From positions 116,282-180,281 of the forward strand of contig NZ_QUOQ01000008.1 of the NCBI RefSeq assembly GCF_003704105.1: a stretch of 64,000 bases of DNA. The letters are read 5' to 3'. The translations under genes were made by a program, and so were the position numbers. Below, piece by piece: positions 39,037 to 49,833 of the stretch. Every line of letters begins with the position of its first letter. Position 1 is the first letter of the stretch. The notes under the pieces were generated by a model, which was given only the letters and a program-made list of their open reading frames with translations, was not told where the DNA came from and made no database searches. The stretch is from Brevundimonas lutea. GTDB taxonomy: Bacteria; Pseudomonadota; Alphaproteobacteria; Caulobacterales; Caulobacteraceae.

Positions 39037-40295
39037 ACGCCTTCTCGTCATGGGAGCTCGGCCTGGCGCTCCGCTATCTTCGGGCCAGGCGCAAGGAGGG
39101 CGGGGTCGCCCTGATCGCGATCATCAGCTTCGTCGGCATCATGCTGGCGGTGGCGGTGCTGATCAGCGTAATGAGCATCATGTCGGGGTTCCGCGCCGAG
39201 CTGCTGGGCCGGATCCTGTCGTTCAACGGGCACATGTTCGTGTCGGGCGAGGTGCTGCAGGCGCCGGACCGCGATCAGGTGGTCGAGCGGCTGAGGAACG
39301 CGCCGGGCGTGGTCGAGGTGTCGCCCCTGACCGAAAGCTACTCCGTGATCCGGGCGGGCGCCCAGCTGACGCCGGTGGTGGTGCGCGGCATCCGCGCCGA
39401 GGACCTGCGCCGCATGGATCTGGTGGCCGATAGCACCCAGCCCGAGGCGCTGCAGACGTTCGGCCAGGGCCCCTATGGCGGCGACCGGGTGATCATCGGC
39501 CAGACCATGGCGAACAATCTGGGTCTGAGGATCGGCGATCCGATCACCGTGCTGTCGCCGACCGGCGGCGGCTCGGCCTTCGGCTCGCTGGGGCTGGAGA
39601 AGACCTACATCGTCGGCGGCACCTTCACCGCCGGCATGGCCGACTACGACGCCGGCTTCATGTTCATGCCGCTGGAGCAGGCGCAGATCTTCTTCGGCAA
39701 GGAAGGCGTCTGGGACGTCATCGAGATGAAGGTGGATGATCCGGATCGCGTGGCGGAGATCGCGCCCGGCGTGCGCGAGGCGGTTGGCCCCTATGCGGTG
39801 GTTACCGATTGGACCCAGCGGGCCTCGGCCTTCTGGGAGGCGCTGAAGATCGAACGCGTGGCGATGAGCATCATCCTGGGTCTGGTCGTGGCCATCGCCG
39901 CCATGAACATCATCTCCGGCATCGTCATGCTGGTGAAGAACAAGACCCGCGACATCGCCATCCTGCGAACAGTCGGGGCCAGTCAGAGCTCGATCCTGCG
40001 GGTCTTCTTCATGGCCGGGGCGTCGATCGGGGTGGCGGGCACTCTGGCCGGTCTGATCCTCGGCGTCCTGTTCTGCCTAAACATCGGCCCGATCCAGGGG
40101 GCGGTGGAGGCGATCACCGGCGCCCAGGTGTTCAATTCCGAGGTCTATCTGCTGCCGCGCGTGCCGGCGCTGATCGATCCGGTGGACGTGTTCTGGGTGG
40201 CGATGCTGTCGCTGGTCATGTCGTGCCTGGCGTCGCTGCCGCCGTCTTGGCGGGCGTCGCGGCTCGATCCGGTGGAGGCCCTGCGTTTTGAGTGA
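39033..40295 (+). CDS. lolC: Lipoprotein-releasing ABC transporter permease (LolC/E type)
   Basis: The 420-residue permease has an N-terminal transmembrane helix after an [13 protein letters not shown] segment, a periplasmic domain of about 220 residues, and three C-terminal helices. It extracts lipoproteins from the inner membrane for delivery to the outer membrane. Only one permease gene is present, as in many alphaproteobacteria that use a homodimeric LolF-like subunit. The start overlaps proS and the end overlaps lolD. Confidence 0.93.
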   Translation: MNAFSSWELGLALRYLRARRKEGGVALIAIISFVGIMLAVAVLISVMSIMSGFRAELLGRILSFNGHMFVSGEVLQAPDRDQVVERLRNAPGVVEVSPLTESYSVIRAGAQLTPVVVRGIRAEDLRRMDLVADSTQPEALQTFGQGPYGGDRVIIGQTMANNLGLRIGDPITVLSPTGGGSAFGSLGLEKTYIVGGTFTAGMADYDAGFMFMPLEQAQIFFGKEGVWDVIEMKVDDPDRVAEIAPGVREAVGPYAVVTDWTQRASAFWEALKIERVAMSIILGLVVAIAAMNIISGIVMLVKNKTRDIAILRTVGASQSSILRVFFMAGASIGVAGTLAGLILGVLFCLNIGPIQGAVEAITGAQVFNSEVYLLPRVPALIDPVDVFWVAMLSLVMSCLASLPPSWRASRLDPVEALRFE

Positions 40296-40989
40296 TCCGG
40301 TCCTCTCCATTCGCGGCCTCGAGCGCAGCTATGTCACACCGGCCAGGACCCTGACGGTCCTCAAGGGCGTCGATCTGGATGTCTATCCGGGCGAGGTGGT
40401 CGGGCTGATCGGGCCGTCCGGCTCGGGCAAGTCGAGCCTGCTGCATGCCGCCGGTCTGCTGGAACGGCCGACCGCCGGCCATCTGACCATCGACGGCGAG
40501 GAGGTCACCGGGCTGAATGAGCGGGCGCGCACCCGGCTGCGGCTTCAGCGGGTGGGCTTCGTCTATCAGTTCCACCATCTGCTGCCGGAGTTCGATGCGC
40601 GCGATAACGTCGCCCTGCCGATGCGGATCGCGGGCGCGTCGATGGAGAAGGCCCGGGCGCGGGCGGCCGAGGTGCTGACCCAGCTGGGGCTGGGCGAGCG
40701 CCTGACCCACCAGCCGGCGCAGCTGTCGGGCGGGGAGCAGCAGCGGGTCGCCATCGCCCGGGCCCTGGCCAACGGGCCGCGTCTGCTGCTGGCGGACGAG
40801 CCGACCGGCAATCTGGACCCAACCACCAGCCAGGCGGTGTTCGATGCCTTGCGCCAGCTGGCCAAGACCACCGGCGTCGCGGCCCTGATCGCCACCCACA
40901 ATATGGAGCTGGCCGGGCACATGGACCGGGTGTTCGCTCTGAAGGACGGGCATCTGGAAGAGCGGCCGGCGGAGAGCCACGCCTACTAA
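40288..40989 (+). CDS. lolD: Lipoprotein-releasing ABC transporter ATP-binding protein
   Basis: The 233-residue ATPase has Walker A GPSGSGKSS (about residues 43-51), signature LSGGEQQRVAIARAL and Walker B LLLADEPTGNLDP. It powers the permease encoded just upstream. The only sensible start is TTG 40288, which overlaps the permease gene by 8 bp; no in-frame ATG exists before Walker A. It converges on the next gene with a 4-bp gap. Confidence 0.94.
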   Translation: MSDPVLSIRGLERSYVTPARTLTVLKGVDLDVYPGEVVGLIGPSGSGKSSLLHAAGLLERPTAGHLTIDGEEVTGLNERARTRLRLQRVGFVYQFHHLLPEFDARDNVALPMRIAGASMEKARARAAEVLTQLGLGERLTHQPAQLSGGEQQRVAIARALANGPRLLLADEPTGNLDPTTSQAVFDALRQLAKTTGVAALIATHNMELAGHMDRVFALKDGHLEERPAESHAY

Positions 40990-40993
40990 GGCG

Positions 40994-41473
40994 TCAGCGC
41001 GCGGGCCCGGGGCGGCTGATCCAGGGCGCTTCCATGGTCGCGTCGGAGGCGACGCCCAGCTTGATCTCGGCCGCGCGGTAGCCGGCCCAGCGGGCGAGGC
41101 TCTCGATCGCCTCGACGTCATACGGCGGGCGGGCCAGGACACCGGACAACCAGGCCGTTTCACCGGGGGTAAGCCAGCCGTCGAGCGGGCTCCACCAGCG
41201 GAACTCGCGGGTCAGGATGGGGCGACGATCGACGATCAGCGGCGGTCCGCGCCAGGCGGCGCCGCTGGTGGTTTCCAGAAGGCGATCGATGGCTTCGGGC
41301 TCGCCTTCGAGCATGTGCAGCAGAAAGGCGTCGCCGGTGAGAGCGATGCCGCCGATCTTGAGCTGAAGTCGCTGGGCGCGGGACACGGCGACCAGTCCCT
41401 CCAGCGCACCGGGATCGTGACCGATGCCGCGAAGGGCGTGGAACCACAGGGCCGCGTCCAGGGTCTTGCTCAT
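40994..41473 (-). CDS. BLUF-like protein lacking the flavin-site residues
   Basis: The 159-residue product has the spacing and core of a BLUF domain: LVAVSRAQRLQLKIGGIALT followed by a strand ending in LEGE and a helix AIDRLLETT. The photoactive residues are missing. The Tyr of the first strand is replaced around W10/F11, the flavin-contacting Asn is absent after SRA, and the Gln before LEG is His53. It is therefore predicted not to be a blue-light photoreceptor and may be a degenerate or repurposed domain. It is divergent from a response-regulator gene 77 bp away. Confidence 0.6.
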   Translation of the reverse strand: MSKTLDAALWFHALRGIGHDPGALEGLVAVSRAQRLQLKIGGIALTGDAFLLHMLEGEPEAIDRLLETTSGAAWRGPPLIVDRRPILTREFRWWSPLDGWLTPGETAWLSGVLARPPYDVEAIESLARWAGYRAAEIKLGVASDATMEAPWISRPGPAR

Positions 41474-41549
41474 CCTGGCTGGGTAGCGGCCAAGCTTTTC
41501 CGCGTGAACTGCGTGGAATCACGGGGTTTCCCACGGCTACGGTCGCGCT

Positions 41550-42236
41550 ATGGAGAAGGCATCTCCCCAGTTTTCGCGCAAACGAACCCCGATGAGTCCC
41601 CAGGAAAGCGGCAAGATCCGCCGCCCCGATCCGCGCGCCGCGACCGTCGGACTGCCGCTGGGGCCGAGCGAGGTTCTGATCGTCGATGACGATCCCTCTG
41701 TCCGGCACATGTTGCACCTGGGACTGGAGCAGGCCGACATGCCGGTGATGAGCTTCGGCGAGCCTGTCGAGGCCCTGGCCTGGGCCGTGGCGGCGCCGGC
41801 GTCGGTGGTGATCGTCGATCTGCGCATTCCCGAAGTCGATGGACTGGATCTGGTCCAGGCGCTCTGCGGGCTGGACCGGCACGCGGTGATCATCCTCAGC
41901 GCCATCGTCGATGTGTCGATGACGGTCGAGGCGATGCGGCTGGGCGCCTTCAATGTTCTGGAGAAGCCGGCCTCGACCGACCGCATCATCCGGGCGGTCG
42001 AGGAGGCGCAGGCGGCGATCGCCAAGCCCGCCCAGGCCTTCGCCGGCTTCACGCCGCGCGAGCGGCAGGTCGCCGAACTGATCATGGACGGCCAGACGAC
42101 GAAGCAGATCGCCCAGGCCCTGTTGCTCAGCCCGCGCACGGTCGAGTTCTTCCGCGCCAACCTGCTGCGCAAGACCGGCGCGACCAACCCCGCCGCCCTG
42201 GTGTCGATCCTGGCGCGGATGAGCGCCGGCGGCTGA
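41550..42236 (+). CDS. FixJ/LuxR-type response regulator
   Basis: The 228-residue protein has a receiver domain (about residues 41-155) with acidic residues D46-D48, phosphoacceptor D90 in VIVDLRIPEVDG, a Ser at 117 and K139 in LEKPAS. A LuxR-type helix-turn-helix (about 166-225, FTPRERQVAELI and SPRTVEFFRANLLRKTG) follows. The first 40 residues are unconserved, and ATG 41592 would remove 14 of them. No histidine kinase gene is adjacent, so its partner is unknown. It is divergent from the BLUF-like gene. Confidence 0.88.
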   Translation: MEKASPQFSRKRTPMSPQESGKIRRPDPRAATVGLPLGPSEVLIVDDDPSVRHMLHLGLEQADMPVMSFGEPVEALAWAVAAPASVVIVDLRIPEVDGLDLVQALCGLDRHAVIILSAIVDVSMTVEAMRLGAFNVLEKPASTDRIIRAVEEAQAAIAKPAQAFAGFTPRERQVAELIMDGQTTKQIAQALLLSPRTVEFFRANLLRKTGATNPAALVSILARMSAGG

Positions 42237-42245
42237 CGCGCGGCG

Positions 42246-42362
42246 CTATTTCCTGGTGGGCGGTTGGGTGAAGGGCGAACTTCCCACCGATACCGGAGGC
42301 TTGGCCTTCTCCGCCTTGGGTTTGCGGGCTTCCTTGTTCTTGCGCACCTGACCCTTGGCCAT
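42246..42362 (-). CDS. Small basic protein (38 residues)
   Basis: The predicted product begins MAKGQVRKNKEARKPKAEK and is strongly basic with a Pro/Ser/Thr tail. Short proteins starting MAKGQ with this Lys/Arg/Pro pattern recur in proteobacteria, to my recollection without known function. The ATG (complement of 42360-42362) is preceded on the minus strand by AGGAGAT at good spacing. An upstream extension of the frame to 42482 is low-quality and not supported. Confidence 0.65.
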   Translation of the reverse strand: MAKGQVRKNKEARKPKAEKAKPPVSVGSSPFTQPPTRK

Positions 42363-42511
42363 GGTCGATCTCCTGGCGCCTACCGCCGATGGGCGGGACG
42401 ACGGGCGCGGAGCGAGCCTTACCACGGTTCGCGTTGTCCACGATGGCGGACTTGACGAGAACAAAGCCGCAACATAGAACATTGCCAGAACATCATTTCT
42501 GGGAGGCGATC

Positions 42512-42601
42512 ATGGCGCGTTGGGGCCGGGAAATCTTGTCTTTGGCGTCCTGTGGGGCGTTCGTGTGGATGGTGTGGCAGGCGGCCTTTTTCATCGCCTG
42601 A
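42512..42601 (+). CDS. Very small membrane protein (29 residues)
   Basis: A strong GGGAGG RBS (42501-42506) precedes an ATG at 42512 with a 5-nt spacer. The 29-residue product has a short charged start (MARWGREI) and then a single hydrophobic helix (about residues 9-28) ending at a TGA. The RBS and the helix design favour a real gene, but at this length chance cannot be excluded. It lies directly before dnaE on the same strand. Confidence 0.5.
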   Translation: MARWGREILSLASCGAFVWMVWQAAFFIA

Positions 42602-42669
42602 CCCTCAGCCTGTGGATGGCGTCGCAGGGGATCGAGCGCGGCGTCGTCGAGTCGGGCTAGGGTGATCGG

Positions 42670-46134
<3,465 letters not shown>

Positions 46135-46156
46135 GGGGTCTTGAGCCGCCCTCAAC

Positions 46157-46258
46157 CCGTCTCCCCGGCGAAGGCCGGGCCCCAGAGCCGCGTGCGCCGG
46201 CTCATGACCAGCATCTCACGCAAGCTCTTCTGGGCCCCGGCCTCCGCCGGGGAGACGG
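46157..46258. repeat. Palindromic repeat, copy A
   Basis: CCGTCTCCCCGGCGAAGGCC begins the left arm (46157-46187), and the right arm (46225-46258) ends CGGGGAGACGG; the arms are near-perfect reverse complements over about 30 bp. The 37-bp middle ends in CACGCAAG. The same arms occur at 49745-49826, so this is a dispersed REP-like element. Confidence 0.8.
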
Positions 46259-46291
46259 AGTGTGTTCAAGCCTGATGAGCGGAGAGTGCGA

Positions 46292-46644
46292 ATGACGAAA
46301 ACCCACACCGGCTCCTGCCACTGCGGCGCGGTCAGTTTTGAGGTCGAGATGGACCTGGAGGGGCTGATCGAGTGCAACTGCTCGCACTGTTATCGCAAGG
46401 GGTTCGTGCTGAAGTTCGTCGAGCCCTCGGCGTTCCGGCTGATCTCGGGCGAAGGCGCGCAAGCCCAGTATGGCTTCTCAAGCACGCCATCGACCACCTG
46501 TTCTGCAAGACCTGCGGCGTCGAGAGCTTCGCGCGTGGCCGGACCCCGGACGGCAAGGCGATGATCGCCATCAATGTCCGCGCCCTGGCCGATGTGGAGC
46601 CGTGGTCCTGGACGGCCGCACGGGTGGACGGACGAAGCTTCTAG
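46292..46644 (+). pseudogene. GFA-family (glutathione-dependent formaldehyde-activating-type) protein, frameshifted
   Basis: The first frame (from ATG 46292) gives MTKTHTGSCHCGAVSFEVE and CNCSHC, the zinc-binding cysteines of GFA/CENP-V-like proteins, up to about residue 62. The rest of the domain (HAIDHLFCKTCGVESFARG through VDGRSF) continues in another frame to a TAG at 46644. One missing base around 46478 (GGCTTC|TCAAGCAC) would restore a protein of about 118 residues, the normal family length. It is either a recent inactivation or a sequencing error. GFA-type annotation does not imply formaldehyde metabolism; most members are of unknown substrate. Confidence 0.8.
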
Positions 46645-46699
46645 TCCGCGTCCGATCCGCCTAAGGTCCGCCGTCATTTCCGCCCCTACCGGAGTCGCC

Positions 46700-48127
46700 A
46701 TGTCGCGCGCCGCAGTTTCGTTCGCTCTCATCCTGGCCGCGTCGGTCGCCGCCGCGCCCCTGGCCCAGGCTCAGGACGCCGAGGCCATCGCCACCGCAGC
46801 AGCCTTGCGCGACCGGGCGCTGGAGGGGTCGGGCGCCTATGAGATCGTGGAGGAGATCACGACCCGGTTCGGTCCGCGGCCGGCGGGATCGGCCGCTGAG
46901 CAGGCGGCGGCGGAATGGGGCGCCGCGTGGCTGCGCGCCAATGGGTTCGATAACGTCCGCGTCGATCGCTTTCCGCTGTCGATGTGGGATCGCGGCGAGG
47001 AGCGGGTCGAGATCGTCGGCGACTTCGCCCAGCCGCTGACCGTCACCGCGCTTGGCGGCGCCGTGGCCACGCCCGAGGGCGGGGTCGAGGGCGAGGCGGC
47101 GATCTTCGAGACCTTCCAGGATCTGCTGGACGCCCCGGCGGGGTCGCTGGCCGGCAAGGTGGCCGTGGTGCTGCAGGACACGCCGCGCGCCCAGGACGGG
47201 CGCGGCTATGGCTCGACCTCGGTCATCCGCTTCCAGGGACCGACCGAGGCGGCGGCGCGCGGCGCGGTCGGCTTCCTGCTGCGCTCGCTGGGGACGCACG
47301 ACCACCGCTTCGCCCACACCGGCGCGACGCGGGTGGGCGAGGGGACCATCCCCGCCTTCGCCATCTCGCCGCCCGACGCCGACCAGCTGCGCCGCATCGC
47401 CGAGCGCGCCGAGCGGCCGGTGCGGTTGCGGCTTTCCTCGACCGCCCGGTTCCTGGAGCCGGGCCACAGCCAGAACGTCATCGCCGAGGTGCGCGGTCGC
47501 GAGGCGAGCGAGGAGGTGATCGTGTTCGGCGGGCACCTGGACAGCTGGGATCTGGGGACCGGCGCCATCGACGACGCGGCGGGCGTGGCCATCACCACGG
47601 CGGCCCTGAAACTGATCGCCGACCTGCCCGAGCCGCCACGCCGCACGTTGCGTGTGGTCTGGTGGGGCTCCGAGGAGGTCAGCCAGCCGCCGCCCGCTCA
47701 GGGCCTGGCCGGCGCCCGCCACTATGCCGAGGCCGTGGCCCGGCCGGATCTGGAGAACCACGTCGTCATTTCGGAAAGCGATTTCGGGGCCGGGCCGATC
47801 TATGGGCTGTCGCTCCCGGCCGGTCAGGCCGACAGCGAGCTGCAGAAGGCGGCGATGCGAGTGCTGACGCCGCTGGGCATCGTCTGGAATCCGCAGCCCG
47901 CGCGCGGCGGCGGTCCGGACACGGGTCCGACGGTGGCGCTGGGCGTGCCGGCCTTCCAGCTGGCGCAGGACGGCACCGACTATTTCGATACCCACCATAC
48001 GGTCGACGACGTGATCGACCGCATTGATCCGGAAAATCTGGACCAGAACGTCGCCGCCTGGGCCGCGCTGCTGTGGCTGATCGCGGAGTCGGACGCGGAC
48101 TTCCGCCAGACCGCGCCCGCCGAGTAG
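46700..48127 (+). CDS. Secreted M28 family zinc aminopeptidase
   Basis: The 475-residue protein has a Sec signal peptide (residues 1-24, AQA cleavage). A PA-type insert follows (about residues 130-255), then an M28 metallopeptidase domain with GGHLDSWDLGTGAIDDAAGV (zinc His and bridging Asp, about 277-296), WWGSEEVS (catalytic and metal Glu) and DTHHTVDDVID (third His). It should release N-terminal amino acids from peptides in the periplasm or outside the cell. ATG 46700 marks the signal peptide; upstream sequence in frame is the end of the neighbouring gene region. Confidence 0.9.
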   Translation: MSRAAVSFALILAASVAAAPLAQAQDAEAIATAAALRDRALEGSGAYEIVEEITTRFGPRPAGSAAEQAAAEWGAAWLRANGFDNVRVDRFPLSMWDRGEERVEIVGDFAQPLTVTALGGAVATPEGGVEGEAAIFETFQDLLDAPAGSLAGKVAVVLQDTPRAQDGRGYGSTSVIRFQGPTEAAARGAVGFLLRSLGTHDHRFAHTGATRVGEGTIPAFAISPPDADQLRRIAERAERPVRLRLSSTARFLEPGHSQNVIAEVRGREASEEVIVFGGHLDSWDLGTGAIDDAAGVAITTAALKLIADLPEPPRRTLRVVWWGSEEVSQPPPAQGLAGARHYAEAVARPDLENHVVISESDFGAGPIYGLSLPAGQADSELQKAAMRVLTPLGIVWNPQPARGGGPDTGPTVALGVPAFQLAQDGTDYFDTHHTVDDVIDRIDPENLDQNVAAWAALLWLIAESDADFRQTAPAE

Positions 48128-48139
48128 GGTGATCCCGCC

Positions 48140-48224
48140 GCGAGCGTGGCGAAACTGGTAGACGCAAGGGACTTAAAATCCCTCGACCTCGGTCATGCGG
48201 GTTCGATCCCCGCCGCTCGCACCA
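48140..48224 (+). tRNA. tRNA-Leu (anticodon TAA)
   Basis: The acceptor stem GCGAGCG (48140-48146) pairs with CGCTCGC (48214-48220), followed by discriminator A and an encoded CCA (48222-48224). The anticodon stem-loop is AGGGA-CTTAAAA-TCCCT, giving anticodon TAA. A long variable arm typical of class II tRNAs and the T arm GCGGGTTCGATCCCCGC are present. Total length is 85 nt including CCA. Confidence 0.96.
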
Positions 48225-48264
48225 TTGTCTTGGCCGCCCGCCGAGCCGGGGCTAGGGTCGCGGC

Positions 48265-48924
48265 ATGGCCCTGGAACTCTATGCCCACCCGTTCTCGTCC
48301 TTCTGTCAGAAGGCGCTGATCGCGCTGTACGAGGCGGGGACGCCGTTCACGCTGAAGATGCTGGACGCGGAGCATCCGGAGAATTTTGTGGCGCTGAAGG
48401 CCGCCTGGCCGTTCGGGCGGTTTCCGGCCCTGAAGGATGGCGACCGATGGGTGATTGAGGCGACATGCATCATCGAGCATCTGGATGTCTTCCATCCCGG
48501 GCCGGAGCGGATGATCCCCGAGGATCGCGATCTGGCGCTGGAAGTCCGGTTCCTGGACCGCGTGTTCGACAACGATGTGTCGGGACAGCAGCAGGCGTTG
48601 ATTTACAATGCATTGCGGCCGGAAGGCTCACGTGACGCCTACGGTGAGGCGCTGGCGCGCGAGAAGCTGGAAGTGTCCTACGCCTGGCTGGATGATGTGC
48701 TCAAGGGGCGGCGATGGGCGGGCGGCGATCGCTTCACCCTGGCCGACTGTGCAGCGGGGCCGGCGCTGTTCTACGCCCACTGGACGCACCCGATCGATCC
48801 GCGGTTCGAGACGCTGCTGGCCTATCGGCGACGGCTGATGGCGCGACCCAGTTTCGCACGGGCGATCGAGGAGGCCCGGCCCTATCGCGCCTATTTTCCG
48901 CTGGGCGTTCCCGCCGAGGACTGA
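48265..48924 (+). CDS. Glutathione S-transferase family protein
   Basis: The 219-residue protein has an N-terminal thioredoxin-like domain (YAHPFSSFCQKALIALYEAG, with Ser/Cys in the active-site region, and the cis-Pro region FPALKDG). An all-helical C-terminal domain with WAGGDRFTLADCAAGPALFY matches the GST N-capping motif. A substrate cannot be inferred. It lies just after tRNA-Leu and converges on thiG. Confidence 0.9.
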   Translation: MALELYAHPFSSFCQKALIALYEAGTPFTLKMLDAEHPENFVALKAAWPFGRFPALKDGDRWVIEATCIIEHLDVFHPGPERMIPEDRDLALEVRFLDRVFDNDVSGQQQALIYNALRPEGSRDAYGEALAREKLEVSYAWLDDVLKGRRWAGGDRFTLADCAAGPALFYAHWTHPIDPRFETLLAYRRRLMARPSFARAIEEARPYRAYFPLGVPAED

Positions 48925-48928
48925 GGCG

Positions 48929-49708
48929 TTAAATCAGCCCTGCGAGCGGCGAGGAGGGGTCGGCGTAGAGCCGCTTCTTCATCCGGCCAGCGAGATAGGC
49001 GTCACGGCCAGCCATGACGGCGTGTTTCATGGCGGTGGCCATGCGGATCGGATCGCGCGCCTCGGCGATGGCGGTGTTCATCAAGACGCCGTCACAGCCC
49101 AGCTCCATGGCCACGGCGGCGTCCGAGGCCGTTCCCACCCCGGCATCGACCAGTACGGGAACCTTGGACTGTTCGACGATCAGGCGGATGTTGACCGGGT
49201 TCTGGATGCCCAGGCCCGATCCAATGGGCGCGCCCAGGGGCATGATGGCCACCGCGCCGGCGTCCTCAAGCTTGCGGGCGTACACCGGGTCGTCGGTGCA
49301 ATAGACCATGACCTCGAACCCCTCGGCGGTCAGCAGCTTCAGCGACCGCAGCGTCTCCTCCATGTCGGGAAACAGAGTCTTGGGATCCGACAGCACCTCC
49401 AGCTTGACCAGGGTCCAGCCCCCGGCTTCGCGCGCCAGACGCAGGGTTCGCACCGCGTCCTCGCCCGTGAAGCATCCGGCGGTGTTGGGCAGGTAGGTGT
49501 AGCGGTCAGGCGAGACGAAGTCAGTCAGCACCGGCTGGGAGGGGTCGGTCAGGTTAACCCGGCGCACGGCCACGGTGACGATCTCCGCCCCGGAAGCCTC
49601 GGCGGCGGCGGCGTTCTGGGCGTAGTCGCGATACTTGCCCGTGCCCACGATCAGGCGTGACGAGAAGGTGCGGCCGGCGACGGTCCAGGTGTCGGGAGAG
49701 GAGGTCAT
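48929..49708 (-). CDS. thiG: Thiazole synthase
   Basis: The 259-residue enzyme makes the thiazole phosphate moiety of thiamine from deoxyxylulose phosphate, ThiS-thiocarboxylate and dehydroglycine. Motifs include [11 protein letters not shown], the Schiff-base lysine K102 in LVKLEVLSD and the phosphate site [21 protein letters not shown]. No thiS, thiO or thiE is adjacent, and I see no TPP riboswitch upstream on the minus strand, where a palindromic repeat is found instead. Confidence 0.95.
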   Translation of the reverse strand: MTSSPDTWTVAGRTFSSRLIVGTGKYRDYAQNAAAAEASGAEIVTVAVRRVNLTDPSQPVLTDFVSPDRYTYLPNTAGCFTGEDAVRTLRLAREAGGWTLVKLEVLSDPKTLFPDMEETLRSLKLLTAEGFEVMVYCTDDPVYARKLEDAGAVAIMPLGAPIGSGLGIQNPVNIRLIVEQSKVPVLVDAGVGTASDAAVAMELGCDGVLMNTAIAEARDPIRMATAMKHAVMAGRDAYLAGRMKKRLYADPSSPLAGLI

Positions 49709-49744
49709 GGGCGCTAGTTAGTCGGTTGAAGGCGCGACTTAAAC

Positions 49745-49826
49745 CCGTCTCCCCGGCGAAGGCCGGGGTCCAGGGCCGAGAGCGCACGCAAGCCCTCCTG
49801 GCCCCCGGCTTCCGCTGGGGAGACGG
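49745..49826. repeat. Palindromic repeat, copy B
   Basis: The left arm (49745-49775) begins CCGTCTCCCCGGCGAAGGCC and the right arm (49793-49826) ends GGGGAGACGG. The left arm is identical to copy A over its first 24 or so bases; the middle is shorter (17 bp) but shares CACGCAAG. It lies between the thiG start and the ALDH gene end. Confidence 0.8.
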
Positions 49827-49833
49827 CTACGAC

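Noticed and set aside
49709..49833. Possible TPP riboswitch upstream of thiG
   Set aside because: No CTGAGA or other conserved TPP-aptamer core is visible on the minus strand; the region is filled by the palindromic repeat.
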